Made by a program: the position numbers and the translations under genes
The notes under the pieces: generated by a model
Told to the model about the DNA's origin: nothing
Databases searched by the model: none
The model's input: only the letters and a program-made list of their open reading frames with translations
Source of the DNA: Euborellia annulipes
Lineage: Eukaryota; Arthropoda; Insecta; Dermaptera; Anisolabididae
Assembly: GCA_023213315.1 (NCBI GenBank)
Contig: JAKCPI010012499.1
Location: 1-64,000, forward strand
Reading direction: 5' to 3'
Length of the DNA: 64,000 nucleotides
Shown: positions 23,051 to 33,646 of the stretch, one piece after another
Numbering within the stretch: position 1 is the stretch's first letter
How the letters are laid out: each line of letters starts with the position of its first letter

Positions 23051-23566
23051 TTTTGTGTCGAGATATATTTAGTTGCCGTTAGTCCCAAACCTGACCACGC
23101 GATTCATAGATAGCCCTGAGCTACGAATGCTTTCACATCAGTAAAGTGTACTTCAAACAATTTTCATGAAAAATTTCACTGATATACTTTTTAAAATAGT
23201 TGATTTATGAATTTTAATCAAAATAGTTTGAGTGAATTTTGAGAAAATCTAAAAAACTGAAAAAGTGCATCAGTAAAGTACTAGTACTCTTTGGTCGATT
23301 TTGTTCAAAAGCTTTGTGTCAGGTCCCATGGGGTGCCTAACTTAAATATAAAATTTCAACTTCTTAGCTCTTTTCGTTCTTGAGATATTTTATTCACAGA
23401 CAGACCATGTCGCGAAAACCACTTTTTTGGATTCAGGGGACCTCAAAACGTGTAGGGCCTATATCTATCGAAATCTCGACATCGAATTTTTGACATGAAT
23501 CCAATACTTTCTCTCTATATATATAAGCTTATATATTAACATATATAAATATAGGTAAGAGAAAGT
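23051..23566 (-). mobile_element. HPE copy lacking the terminal hairpin, inverted to its neighbour
   Basis: From TTTGTGTCGAGATATATTTAG, through ACCACGCGATTCATAGATAG (a block shared with the copy at 26106) and AGTACTAGTACTCTTTGG, to ATAGGTAAGAGAAAGT. Confidence 0.8.
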
Positions 23567-23617
23567 GAAAATGGAAATTTGTACCATTTTGGGGTTCAAA
23601 GTCGGACGAAGGAGGAG

Positions 23618-23676
23618 GCTCAATGCAAGCGGGGGGTAATTACCCCTTTATCCCCCCCCCTTGTATCCGCCCTTGG
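23618..23676. mobile_element. Fragment of the hAT-like CAAGGGCGGATACAAG MITE
   Basis: GGGGGGTAATTACCCCTTTA, a C-run, then CTTGTATCCGCCCTTG, matching the end of the copy at 44290 in reverse. Confidence 0.6.
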
Positions 23677-24149
23677 CTCAATGTCGAATTTAAATTTCTG
23701 GAAGAATTTCTGATTACTCCATTAGTTGCTCTGCCTGATTTTTAAATATAATATATAAAGATTTCCCTTATTGTGATTGATTTGAATAGTTTTGGAGTGA
23801 ATTCTGACTTTCGTATTTTTTTGAAATCCCTAGAATAACCAGACTATAATGATTTTGACTATAATGAATATTTTTATAAAATCACTATGTAATTTGAAAA
23901 ACTAACATTTAATATCTTGATTAAAAAGTGTCAAACATGATTTGTTTATTAATGACATATTTATTTATTTATTTTTTTTCAGAAATCTCAGACTAAAAGA
24001 TAATTATACATTATTTTTTTAACTTTAAGCTTCTTCAAATTCAAACCGAAATTTATCATTGATATAAAACAATCATGACGCCTCTATAATTATTCGATTA
24101 TTAATTACAATGATTTTCGTGACTCCGGTTGTTTGCCTTGGGGCAAATT

Positions 24150-24420
24150 ATGGTCATAAAAATTGATGGACGGTTTAAAGCGCAGATCTCTGATCTCTTT
24201 TGGTCGTAGGGTCTACTCCTCCTCAGCAATAAAATGGTAGCCTCTTATTAACTCGTTAGAGAGTGCTAATGCTCGCCCTCAGCGCCGACATTCATTAGTA
24301 GCGGAACAGGTAATGTGCCGGCACGAATGCGTGCCGCCCCGTTTATTTACTGTCTGTTTGTTGTGTCCTTTAAATGCTAAGTTTATTATCCCTAATTGAT
24401 TATATGAAAGCCGTTTAAGA
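24150..24420. promoter_or_regulatory. Strong candidate for a conserved intronic enhancer
   Basis: Unique complex block: GGTCGTAGGGTCTACTCC, CTAATGCTCGCCCTCAGCGC, CATTCATTAGTAGCGG, GGTAATGTGCCGGCACG, GTGCCGCCCCGTTTATTTAC, TATCCCTAATTGATTATATG. Homeodomain-type TAAT words are frequent (CATTAG, CTAATTGATTA). No open frame. Confidence 0.4.
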
Positions 24421-24498
24421 AGAGTGTCAAATATGACAAGAACAATTTGTTTCAGGGAATTTTAATAGAATATTTTTCAAACTCTAAAGAAATTTTTA

Positions 24499-25206
24499 GG
24501 GCCGGTTGCTTCACTTCTAGTCAACTAGCAAAATTATCCGACCTAGAGTAAATCATAGGAATAGTAAACAAGAACACGCTTAGTGTTTGTGTTAAAAAAT
24601 GAGTTTTTTACATATAATTAAGTATAAGGAAAGTTTTTTGAAGTTTGTAACTAAAGGTTAGCGTCTCGAAAAACCGTTAGAAAACGATTCACTACCGAGT
24701 TACTCTAGACGGCAAAAGATGGCGTTAGTTTTTCCCATAGGAAAACAAGGGATTTATTCCATTTCATTTGAAAGATTCCAGCTAATTAATTAAAGGTAAA
24801 AAATTAATTATTTTTTAATACAATGATTACTAATTTAATTATCTATAAGATATAGTGCGAATTTTTTTTAAATATCTTTTATTTAATCCGAAAAAAATTT
24901 TTTTTTTTTCGAAAATCAAAAAAAGGGCTTCTATAAGTTGTAGATATTTTAAATAGCTTTAATTTAAAAAAAATTTGAGGGCGATAGCTTCAAAATTGTG
25001 GCCGCTGGAAACTCCCAAAATCTGCACCCCGAGACGCGCACCTTAATAAAGGAATTTATAAAATTTATTAAAAATTAAATTAATTTAAATAAATAATAAA
25101 AATTTAAATGATTATTTAAAGCCAACTAGAACTGAAGACCTGAAAATCATAGTCAACTAGCTTAACTCAGAAAGAGCTAGTTAATTAGAAGTGAAGCAAC
25201 CGGTCC
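24499..25206. mobile_element. PIF/Harbinger-like MITE, 708 bp
   Basis: Left end GGGCCGGTTGCTTCACTTCT and right end AGAAGTGAAGCAACCGGTCC are inverted repeats extending about 31 bp to CTAGC. A TTA duplication is at both borders (24496-24498, 25207-25209). GGGCC starts and TWA duplications are typical of Harbinger. No transposase frame. Confidence 0.85.
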
Positions 25207-25319
25207 TTATATGTCTTTTCTATAAGCTATAACACTCAACAATCTCAACCCCATTCTAGGCCAATTTTCAAGTAATAGTAGTATTGTTAATCTCCAAATA
25301 AAAATTCAGGAAGCCGTAA

Positions 25320-25450
25320 AGTCTTCAAATTGAAAAAGAAGTTTGGGAAGCTTCAGCCTCTTCCAAGAGGTGTCCTCGATTTTTATGCTCGAGTTAATAG
25401 ATATCAAATGACCACGCCTTGGCAGTTCGACGATGTCATAGATGCCACGA
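25320..25450. promoter_or_regulatory. Candidate conserved noncoding element
   Basis: AGCTTCAGCCTCTTCCAAGA, TCGAGTTAATAGATATC and GACCACGCCTTGGCAGTTCG are non-repetitive words followed by a CACGACCACACCC motif. Confidence 0.25.
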
Positions 25451-25670
25451 CCACACCCTTTCTTTGGTTTATATTTCTTAATTCTGTTTAAACAAATTAA
25501 TTAATTTCCAACTTTTTATCGTTGTCATGAAAATCTTTTTCCACCATTAATTTATATTTAACAGTATTATAGTATGTTGTACAGTAAGGGGTCGGCAAAT
25601 TAAAAATATTCTTTTTTTGAAGCGTATCAGTAATGCTTGTAAATTTGATTTGTGTGTCTTACAGAGCTGT

Positions 25671-25765
25671 TTTTAGCCATCAAACCGAAACGAACAAAGA
25701 GAACGAATAAAACTGATTAAAATGGATAGTATATAAGGAAATCAATTTCTTATATAAAAAGGACT
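25671..25765. repeat. Sequence duplicated at 26640-26730
   Basis: AAACTGATTAAAATGGA and AGTATATAAGGAAATCAATT with TTCTTATATA recur about 1 kb downstream in the same order. Confidence 0.6.
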
Positions 25766-25779
25766 CAGAACAATTGAGG

Positions 25780-25925
25780 TCCTCACCTTCTAGGGTGACA
25801 TTTGGCATCTAGACCGAGCAGAATTTCATCCTGTCTTTTGTGCCTGCGACACTGACCACAAAATGCCACCACTCCTCATATAGCCGACAGATGTCCAACG
25901 TAGGCACATGTCTATTATGTATAAA
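25780..25925. promoter_or_regulatory. Candidate conserved noncoding element
   Basis: TCACCTTCTAGGGTGACATT, CGACACTGACCACAAAATGC (ACCACA, Runt-like), CATATAGCCGACAGATGTCC. No coding frame. Confidence 0.28.
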
Positions 25926-26105
25926 TTTAAATATGCATTCATTCAGATATTTTTCAGCATAGTTCGATTTAGTTTATTGTGTCTCCAAGAAGCACGCAAA
26001 GGGATGAATTCGAGCCACCATTCAGTTAGTTATTTTGTAATTTTGGTATTCTTTCTTAATATTCAAACAAACAAATTTTTATAATATTTCAATTTTAAGA
26101 CCAAA

Positions 26106-26410
26106 AAATCTGGTGTGACTGACGCACCCTTCGGTAAGAGAAAGTTGTGCATCGTGCTGGTCACACCAGATTGTTTGTGTCGAGATATATTTAGTTGGTC
26201 TTGGCATTTGTCCACGCGATGATTCATAGATGGCGCTGAGCTACGAATGCATCCACATCAGTAAAGTGTACTTCAAACAATTTCCACGAAAAATTTCACT
26301 GATATACTTTTTAAAGAGCATCAAAAAAATAGTTGATTTTTGAATTAAAAAAAAAAATCCTTGGAGCGAATTTTGAGAAAATCGAAAAAACTGAAAAAGT
26401 ACATCAAGAG
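26106..26410 (-). mobile_element. HPE terminal half, truncated
   Basis: TCTGGTGTGAC with a shortened hairpin, TGTGTCGAGATATATTTAG, then a subfamily block CATAGATGGCGCTGAGCTAC, ending inside CTGAAAAAGTACATCA. Confidence 0.8.
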
Positions 26411-26459
26411 GGATGAGTTGATATTATAATGCAAAGAATATTTTTTTTAACAATATTTT

Positions 26460-26625
26460 AATAATAGCAAAACCTGGGGTGGGTGACCCAGAGGAATCAG
26501 CGTGTGGAACGTCCCCCGATAGCCATCGGAATATGTAGTCTATAAAAAATAAAAACATGGATACTCTAAAACCCCTAAATGGTCTCAGTTGCCGGAAAGG
26601 GCAAAATAAAAAAAAATTAATAATA
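26460..26625 (+). mobile_element. SINE-related fragment
   Basis: GGGTGACCCAGAGGAATCAG head, then CCTAAATGGTCTCAGTTGCC and an A-run, the shared SINE 3' core. A similar 3' piece is at 28700-28790. Confidence 0.45.
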
Positions 26626-27179
26626 TACTATGTGTTTGTAGTCTTGTAGAGAGAGCCGAATAAAGAGAATTAATTCAAAACTGATTAAAATGGAAAGATA
26701 GTATATAAGGAAATCAATTTCTTATATAAGCCCCTTAAAACTTCCGAAATATTAAAAGAATTTTATTTTACTTTTATTCTGGCAAGACTCTCATCTGTCA
26801 CTTTTACTGGATTTCTTAAGTTTTAAGATTCAAAATAAAAGGTATTTGAATTATAAGTATCCAATGTGACCTAAAATTAAAAAAAAGCTAGAAGCAAAAC
26901 AAAAATGTAATAAGCTAATAAAAGAATGAGGTTTAATTAGTGAAAAAGATTTTCAAATTCTTCATCCCTTTCAAACTCTTATCAAGTACAGGATCAGCCA
27001 CGACTGATATAAAAGAAATTTTTCGAAATTTTATTTTTAAGATTTGAAAAGGAAAGTTTACTCCTTTTAAAAACAATTTCATTAATGAAGTAGCTATTTA
27101 TGGCGTAATACCATAAGTATCAATGGAAAAAGTACAAGTATTTTTTTTATGTATAATATATTAATGAGTTTATATTATC

Positions 27180-27335
27180 TGGCATGAATCTCGAAACGCA
27201 GATCTCGTTTATTGATGAAATATGGGCTACTGGACCCCTTTTGGTTGAGTGCCCTGAAGCAACTCAAGAAGAACCAACAATCTTGATCTCAAGTACGCTG
27301 AATGAAGTCTACCTGAAGCGATATGCGGCATAACG
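27180..27335. promoter_or_regulatory. Candidate conserved noncoding element
   Basis: CATGAATCTCGAAACGCAG, TGGTTGAGTGCCCTGAAGC, GAAGCGATATGCGGCATAAC, unique and complex, no repeat ends. Confidence 0.25.
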
Positions 27336-27689
27336 ATTGAAAAAACCATGATTTACATCACGCTGACATTCGAATGTTAACCATATATGTAATTAATTCG
27401 AAATGTAAATTTTATCGAGAGAGAATGATCATTGGGAAATTCATTCATTCGACAAAGATCACTGATTCTGATCTCTCTTGGGTTTAATAATAAAAAAAAA
27501 AAAAAAAAAAACGATTGGCGTGTTTTCTGAGTCTAAGGGGTGTAATTAGCCTGGGCCTAGGGCTTCCGTGCGCAGCCATCTGAAGACATACATATATCAT
27601 CTGCCTCCTCGATAGAGATACCAACTGGAAGAAGACCCTCCAAAGTGACAAATTAGAGTTCTCTAACAAAAGGCAAATTTTGTGTATAG

Positions 27690-28190
27690 ATAAAATAAAA
27701 ATTTTTCCTATGATGTACAAGAGTAAAGTGGTCTTCATAAGATTTCAATGCCAAAATGAAAATATACATTTTAAAGAGCATCTAAAAAATAATTTATTTA
27801 TGAATTTTACTCAAAATTGTTGTAGCGAATTTTGAGAAAATCGAAAAAAAAAAACTCAAAAAGTACATCAGTACTCTTTGGCCGATTTTGATTAAATGCT
27901 TATTTGCACGCCTCCGGGAGGTACAGTGAGGGACAATATTAAATCCCACCCATGCGTTTTCTACTTGTGATTATTTCATTGTTTTTAAAAAAAGATTATA
28001 TATTTTTTAATGGAAACTTTCAAGGTTCAAACCTAGATGATTTTCAATAAAGATTTTTATTTTTTATAAAAACAATGAAATAATCACAAGTAGAAAACGC
28101 ATCGGTGGGACTTAATATTGACCCTCACTGTACCTAACTTAAATATAAAATTACAACTTCCTAGCTCAATTCCTTTAAATTGAACATAAT
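27690..28190 (-). mobile_element. HPE middle part, split by a Tc1/mariner-like MITE
   Basis: CAAGAGTAAAGTGGTCTTC, GAGCATCTAAAAAATAAT and GCCGATTTTGATTAAATGC, then after the insertion CCTAACTTAAATATAAAATT and CCTAGCTCAATTCCTT. Confidence 0.75.
27924..28130. mobile_element. Tc1/mariner-like MITE, 207 bp
   Basis: Terminal inverted repeats CAGTGAGGGACAATATTAA / TTAATATTGACCCTCACTG continue through GTGATTATTTCATTGTTTTT. TA lies on both sides, and removal restores the HPE sequence GAGGTACCTAAC. Confidence 0.88.
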
Positions 28191-28299
28191 CAAAGTAATT
28201 CAACGGTCTTTATTTATGGAAAAGCCAATGTTATTCTGTTTGTCTTGTAATTTTATCTTCGATTAAAAAAAAAATACAAAATTCAAACTTTATAATTGC

Positions 28300-28412
28300 C
28301 TCTGAGCAGTAGCACAGAGTGCGAACGCGATGAAATTTTATTTGACACCATTTAATTTAAAAAATAGAGCTGGGGGTCTAAATGGCCTCAGATGCAAACA
28401 AAGATCTTAAAT
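28300..28412 (+). mobile_element. Degenerate SINE, second type
   Basis: TCTGAGCAGTAGCACAGAGT, GCGAACGCGATGAAATTTTA and CTAAATGGCCTCAGATGC, then an A-run. Confidence 0.5.
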
Positions 28413-28789
28413 TAAAAAAAAAATCATAATTTCATGTTCCCATAAACATCCCAGGACCCCTTTGATTCGGTACTCGAATAATTATCAAATTGTCCACAAT
28501 CCGATCTTTTCTAACTACAATTAATATACAGTATAATATTTATTTATTTTCCAACCCCATTAAAATATGTATTCCTCTCAAAAAAAAATCATACAAAAAT
28601 GATACAAGGTATTCAGTTTGCCCAAGGTCCTTCATCACGAAGCAAGAAGAAAAGATGAATATCAGAAAACAAACCAATATTTACCATTAAATAAAGGAAA
28701 TTCCCCTGGTACAATTAACTAATTAAGTATCCGGAATACCTTAAACTCCTAAATGGTCTCAGTAATCGAAAGGGCGAAAATGAAAAATA

Positions 28790-29240
28790 AATAAACTAAT
28801 AGAAATGTTTAATCGATATATAGGCCTACCAATGCTTATTCATTAAAATACACCCAGGCAATAGAAATAATAGCTAATTTATGTTTTTAAGCTTCATCAA
28901 ATGATTTGTGTTTTTTTAATTTTAATAATATTTTAATTGAAAATTCTCGATTTGAAATTTAAACTAACTAGAGCCATTTACATTAAATTTTACACCAATT
29001 AATATTTTAAATGCATAAGAAAATTAATTTAAAGAGTAGTTCCGTTTATTTTGCAACTCATTTTGCTTGAACCACCAGGAAAAAAATTTCGACTTTGTGA
29101 TTTATTAAATCGTCACATTTGTCAAACCTATCAATCTGAAACCTTTGTTTAGAAAGAGAGGGTGAGGAAAGATTAAGCCTTTATTTAAAAAGTCAACATA
29201 TTTTTTTTTTTTTAAATAAATATTTGAGATGTGGACTCAC
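28790..29240. other. Intron 3 donor-side sequence, nothing recognised
   Basis: A/T-rich. Only the GTGAGT donor of exon 3 at its end is identifiable. Confidence 0.5.
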
Positions 29241-29525
29241 CGAGGAGTTTTGTGACGGCGCCCTGTTGGCTGAGCATATGATGCGCCAGGTCATAATGGC
29301 GGAGTCCTAGACGTGACAATTCAATGAGACGTTGTTGTGATACGAGACTGGCAAGCGGATGTTGTTGGCCGGATGTAGGTGTTGTTGCTGTAGCACCGGC
29401 TGTGGTGTACGCTAATGTTGTAGCTGTTGCGGCTGTGACCGAGCTCAATGGGGCTAACGCGGCAGCCGCTGCAGCAGCAGCAGCTGCACCAGTTGATGCA
29501 CTCGAAGGCGCGCTTGGAGACGCCA
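29241..29525 (-). CDS. eyg: eyegone-class Pax gene, coding exon 3 (Ala/Ser/Thr-rich region and reduced PAI subdomain)
   Basis: This exon lies 15.6 kb upstream of exon 4. It is bounded by acceptor TTTATTTTAG and donor CTCG|GTGAGT, 285 bp, phase 1 on both sides. The translation begins ASPSAPSSASTG, then a run of ten alanines written with mixed GCN codons, then a Thr/Ala/Ser-rich stretch. It ends with SQQRLIELSRLGLRHYDLAH and HMLSQQGAVTKLLG. The last part lines up with PAI helices 2-3 of ordinary Pax proteins (YDISRQL...GCVSKIL), but the first half of PAI and its beta-hairpin are missing. A truncated PAI is the hallmark of the eyegone class. The poly-Ala run and TA-rich spacer are probably disordered. 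An antisense open frame over 29324-29542 is a shadow of this exon. Confidence 0.9.
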
Positions 29526-30150
29526 CTAAAATAAAAAAATAAAAATTAAAATAATTCAAATAAATAGAGAGAATTTGAAGACGAAAAAAGTAAATAATAT
29601 TGCTTTATTTCTTTCCCTCGTTCATCTGCTTTATGTTTCGTTTAAAGATTTTTTCTATTCGAGTTCTGCTTAACTTTAAAAAAATGAATCCATATTTAAT
29701 AACAATTCTAATTTATTTTTAAGACTTTTTTTTTATTGAGAATGAATATGTAAAGGTAAACAATTTTTAACTGTGGGGGGAATTATTTTCTGGCAACTCG
29801 TTTATTTAAATTTAATGTGACAAAAGTAGATTAAAATTGAACAAGTTGTGTTTATAAAAAAAAAAAAAGATATTTTTTACTCCGTAATTAAAGAATCAAA
29901 TTTACATTATATTGGTTCAAATATTGACTTAATTGGTGATGAGATGATCAATAATTCAATTTGAAAATTTACCACTTGTTCTATTTTTTCTATTCTCTTT
30001 TTTTATTTACCTTAAGTTTTTTTTTTTTTTTTTTTTTTTTTTTGTATTTACTCGTATTAAAAAAAAAAATAAATCACAACAGAAAAAAATTACTTTTCAT
30101 TGATAAAATGAAAGGGTCGATCCGTCGCTGGGGAAATTTGAATAATTAAG
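29526..30150. other. Intron 2 acceptor-side sequence, nothing recognised
   Basis: T- and A-runs, including a 24-base T-run at about 30020. Confidence 0.5.
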
Positions 30151-30154
30151 AAAA

Positions 30155-30450
30155 TATCTGGAGTGATTGGTCGCACAGCCCACAACTTTCTCTTACCTTT
30201 GGTAAAAAGAAAGTTATGTACTGTGCTTGTCACACCAGATATTTTGTGTCGAGATATATTTAGTTTCCGCCGATATATTAGAATTCAAGAGGTAAAATTT
30301 ATAAAAATGGAAAAATATTTATATTCTATTACCCTGGCAATCATTTCTCCTATCTTTCCTATGAAGTACAAGAGTAAAACTTCAAACAATTTTGAGAGCA
30401 AAATGAGAATATACATTTGAAAGAGCATCTAAAAAATAATTTATTTTTGA
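30155..30450 (-). mobile_element. HPE terminal half, truncated
   Basis: TCTGGAGTGATTGG hairpin with both arms, TTTGTGTCGAGATATATTTA, CCGATATATTAGAATTCAAG, ending within AAAAAATAATTTATTTTTGA. Confidence 0.8.
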
Positions 30451-30593
30451 ATTGAATTACTTGACATCATCAGAAGTGATTACATTCTCTTGAGTTATGA
30501 TGATGACAAGGAAATAGGAGATAATTTTATTTGACTCCCTAGAGTCCTATCATATCTTTATACCTGCAAGAAACACTGACATCTACATTCATA

Positions 30594-31056
30594 TCTATAT
30601 ATATCAAAATGAAATGGGAAATTCTATAGAAATCCACAATTTTCAATGAATCTATTTGAAATTAAGTACACATAGAGAACATGGATCTGGGTGTATCGTA
30701 GTAATAATCTGAATCTCTTAAATATTTTGGAAAATTAAATATAATCAAATTTCTTCAATATGGGTACACAAAATCTACAAGTTGGCTTGGAAATTAGAGA
30801 AACAGTTGCTCTGAGAGTTAGCTTTCCAGGTATATGACATGGGACTGTAGAAGGAGCTACGCAGCAGTTGAAAAAAAGAAGAGAGCACGTATATGACAGA
30901 CCTTTTAAACAGTCATAAAGAGACCCTTTTCTGCTGTGCCCACTTGGTACCCTCGCTTGAACTCAAGATCCTTCTTAACACTTGCATTGCAACAAGAAAT
31001 ATCCCAAATTAGCAATAAACTTCAAAGGGGACGCAGCCCCCGGGCTTTGCGACTAG
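30594..31056 (+). mobile_element. Non-autonomous Helitron, 463 bp
   Basis: The 5' end is TCTATATATATCAAAATGAA after A. The 3' end has the hairpin CGCAGCCCCCGGGCTTTGCG (stem CGCA/TGCG plus GCCC/GGGC) just before GACTAG, then T. TC start, subterminal hairpin, CTAG end, insertion between A and T and no duplication are the full set of Helitron signs. No Rep/helicase frame, so it depends on an autonomous partner. Confidence 0.85.
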
Positions 31057-31379
31057 TTACTCATAAAATATTCTGATCAACAAGTCTTCAATCAATCAAA
31101 AGAACTCTTGACCTCCAAGAATTATTTAGTAAAAGTTGAAAAATTTAAGCCTCAATTGCTTCCAATTCAGAGATCTTAAGTCCTATTTCTAATCCACGCT
31201 TCTCAAAGTTATTTAAAAAAAAAAATAATTGATTAATTACAAACATTTATTTAAATAGCCTAAATTTATAATAATAGTATTAATATAAAAAATAGAAATA
31301 AAAAAATGATGAATGATGGAGTAGCTATATATATATTTTTTTTATAAGTCTGCACGAAATGAATTAGATTCGGTGTCAT

Positions 31380-31700
31380 TCACAGGAGCTAACCTAATTA
31401 TATTTATTTGAAGAATTAAACAATTAAACAATTCAAACCCTTTTTTTTTATAGATGCATTTTTATCAAAATTTTAATGAGGGGATAATTAATTAGAGTTG
31501 GGGGAGGGGGGGAGTAGAGGAGTCTGAAGGGCGTTGCACCTGGCCTTCCTCCCTCTCCCCCACCCCACCCTCAACTTGGACGTTGTAATTAGTGCATCAG
31601 TTAATCAAGAGATAATCAAGATCAAATCGTTTTCGAGATTGAAGACTTTAATGTTGGAGTGGGTGATAGGTATCTATCTATCTATCTAAAAGAAGAGGAT
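31380..31700. other. Unique block with an inverted purine/pyrimidine motif and a TATC microsatellite
   Basis: GAGTTGGGGGAGGG at about 31495 is inverted as CCCACCCTCAACTT at about 31563, around GGGCGTTGCACCTGGCC. TATCTATCTATC lies at 31671-31690. Confidence 0.4.
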
Positions 31701-31719
31701 GCCCGCCGGGGTCGAACCT

Positions 31720-31900
31720 TTTTTTTCGGTGGCTTGAGATGGACCAGACCAAGAAAAAGCACCAGTTTATAAATTGAATGGACCGATTGATCAACAGCAG
31801 CCATCACGCAGGTCGTTAGGTGGCTATCCATTTCTGAGAAGCGTCTCAGGTGCCCCTGCTCGTTTTTTAGCTAATGAAACCATTTAACCATTTAATATAA
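31720..31900. promoter_or_regulatory. Candidate conserved noncoding element
   Basis: GACCGATTGATCAACAGCAG, CAGGTCGTTAGGTGGC, GAGAAGCGTCTCAGGTGC and TTAGCTAATGAAACC are complex and non-repetitive; the TGATCAACAG and GCTAATG words are homeodomain-like. Confidence 0.3.
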
Positions 31901-32279
31901 CGCCTCGGAAATTTTATTTATAATCAAAAGGGACTCTTGTTACAAGGCCTATCCCAAATAAACAATAAGAAAACATTCTAAAAGAAATGTTTTTGCTAAA
32001 TAAATATAAAAAACAGATTATTAAGTTATAATTAAATAATTAAAAATAAAAATGCGTTAAAAAAAAAAACTTGAGAACTTGTTTATTTGATTCACATGAC
32101 ATGAGGCAAGGTCAGTAAAAATGGAGTAAAACGTGTAAAGATGCCTCCTGGGAGATAGACAACCACAATTGCAAATCTACCACAATTTCTTTCTCTTTTC
32201 CAATTAAAGATTTCTTCAAAGATTCTAAATTTTAGAATCATAAATGATCCCACCTGGTCGAAAAGTTAGAGGCATTGGT

Positions 32280-32724
32280 CAAGAAACACAGTCAGGAATA
32301 ATCTTTAAAAATAGTCGTTAAAATTTAAAATAAACAAATGGGTGTTAAAAAATAATGTAAAAACAATCAGCGTTAAAAAATTCTATTCAAAATCATTTCC
32401 TTGCCTCAAATAACTATTCTGTAAACAAAAACTTTAAAGTCAAAGCGTTAACATTTAGTAATTAGTGTTAAAAATTAATGCCATGTCTAGGAGGTGCCTT
32501 TAATAGTTTAACGCCGTATTTAATGAATAAAAATGGCCTCCTTAATCTAAAAAGTAAAGTTATGATTTTGATAACTTTGAAATAAAAGCAACATGTTAAC
32601 GTCGCTGTTAAAATTTTGTTTAGAGAATAGTATTTTTTAACGCTGATTGTTTTTACATCACTTTTTAACACCCATTTGTTTATTTTACATTTTAACATCT
32701 GTTTTTAGAGAATAGACCTGAGTA
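32280..32724. mobile_element. Element of the CAGGTCTATTCTCTAAA family, partial
   Basis: It ends TTTTTAGAGAATAGACCTG. The interior has many GCGTTAAAAA words and shares GTCAAAGCGTTAACATTTAG and ATTAATGCCATGTCTA with the fuller copy at 61081. The left end is lost or diverged. Confidence 0.65.
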
Positions 32725-32911
32725 TGAGTTTCGAAGAAAATTTATTTAAATAAATAGACCTAAATATGTCAGTATAAGTGAATATTAATTAAAAATATAA
32801 TTAAATGTTATCAAGCAAATAGAAATAAAAAATTTAATTTATCGTCGATGTTTTGAGCGTTTGTTTTGATCTTCAATAAATTATTAAGTTGTCAAGTTTT
32901 AAAATTGCCCT

Positions 32912-33090
32912 TGACCCTTTTGGCTCAGAGGTAGAGGTAGATTCTGGTGACAAAGGTCAAGGGTTCGCATCTCGTCCGAGGTAAAAAATTTATTGGATAC
33001 CAATCAATTGAAATAAATAGGGTCGGAGTCTAAATGGCCTTAGATGCCGAAAAAGAAATTAAACAAATTTAAAAAAAAAAATTTGAAATT
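32912..33090 (+). mobile_element. tRNA-derived SINE, second type
   Basis: TTTTGGCTCAGAGGTAGAGG (A box), CAAGGGTTCGCATCTCGTC (B box), CCAATCAATTGAAATAAATA, then CTAAATGGCCTTAGATGCCG and an A-run. Confidence 0.8.
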
Positions 33091-33646
33091 TTAATTTATT
33101 TTAATTTAAACAAAATTAACATAAATATTAATATTATAGATAGATTTCCAATTTTTACCAATATAAATAAATATATAGGCTATGTATGGCTCCAGATGCA
33201 GAAATAAACTCGGAAAAAAATTACAACCAAAGAGGATTAATTTAATTTAAAGAAGACAGTGAAAAAGTATTAGTTATTAGTAGACTATTAATTTATTCAT
33301 TATATAAAAACAAATTCTGAAGTACGCTTTGTATTAGACGCCAGGAAACTAATTCAATTTTCGTGTAGAGGAAGTTGCTATTCAGTTCCCGTAATTATTC
33401 TTCTCGAGTATATACGGTTATAAAATACTGCTAAGAAGGGCTTATGCCTCTTTCATCTACCAATATACGATAAAATTTCTTCTCAGTTTAATAAAGTTAT
33501 TATAAGAGTCAGTCAAATGACCAAATGGACTTTTAGCATAAGACAATAAGTATAGTAATTAAGTTTTCAGAGTTTGGTCATTTAAATCATTGTTTTGATT
33601 ATACTTGCAGTTACACTTTTTTGACGGATCTATTTACTATTGATTT

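Noticed and set aside
26225..26245. CTCF-like word TAGATGGCGCT as an insulator site
   Set aside because: It belongs to an HPE subfamily block and is altered (TAGATAGCCCT) in the related copy at 23105; no independent support.
29324..29542. Plus-strand frame over the exon at 29241-29525
   Set aside because: Antisense shadow of the GC-rich coding exon; the minus strand has splice sites, matching phase and family motifs.
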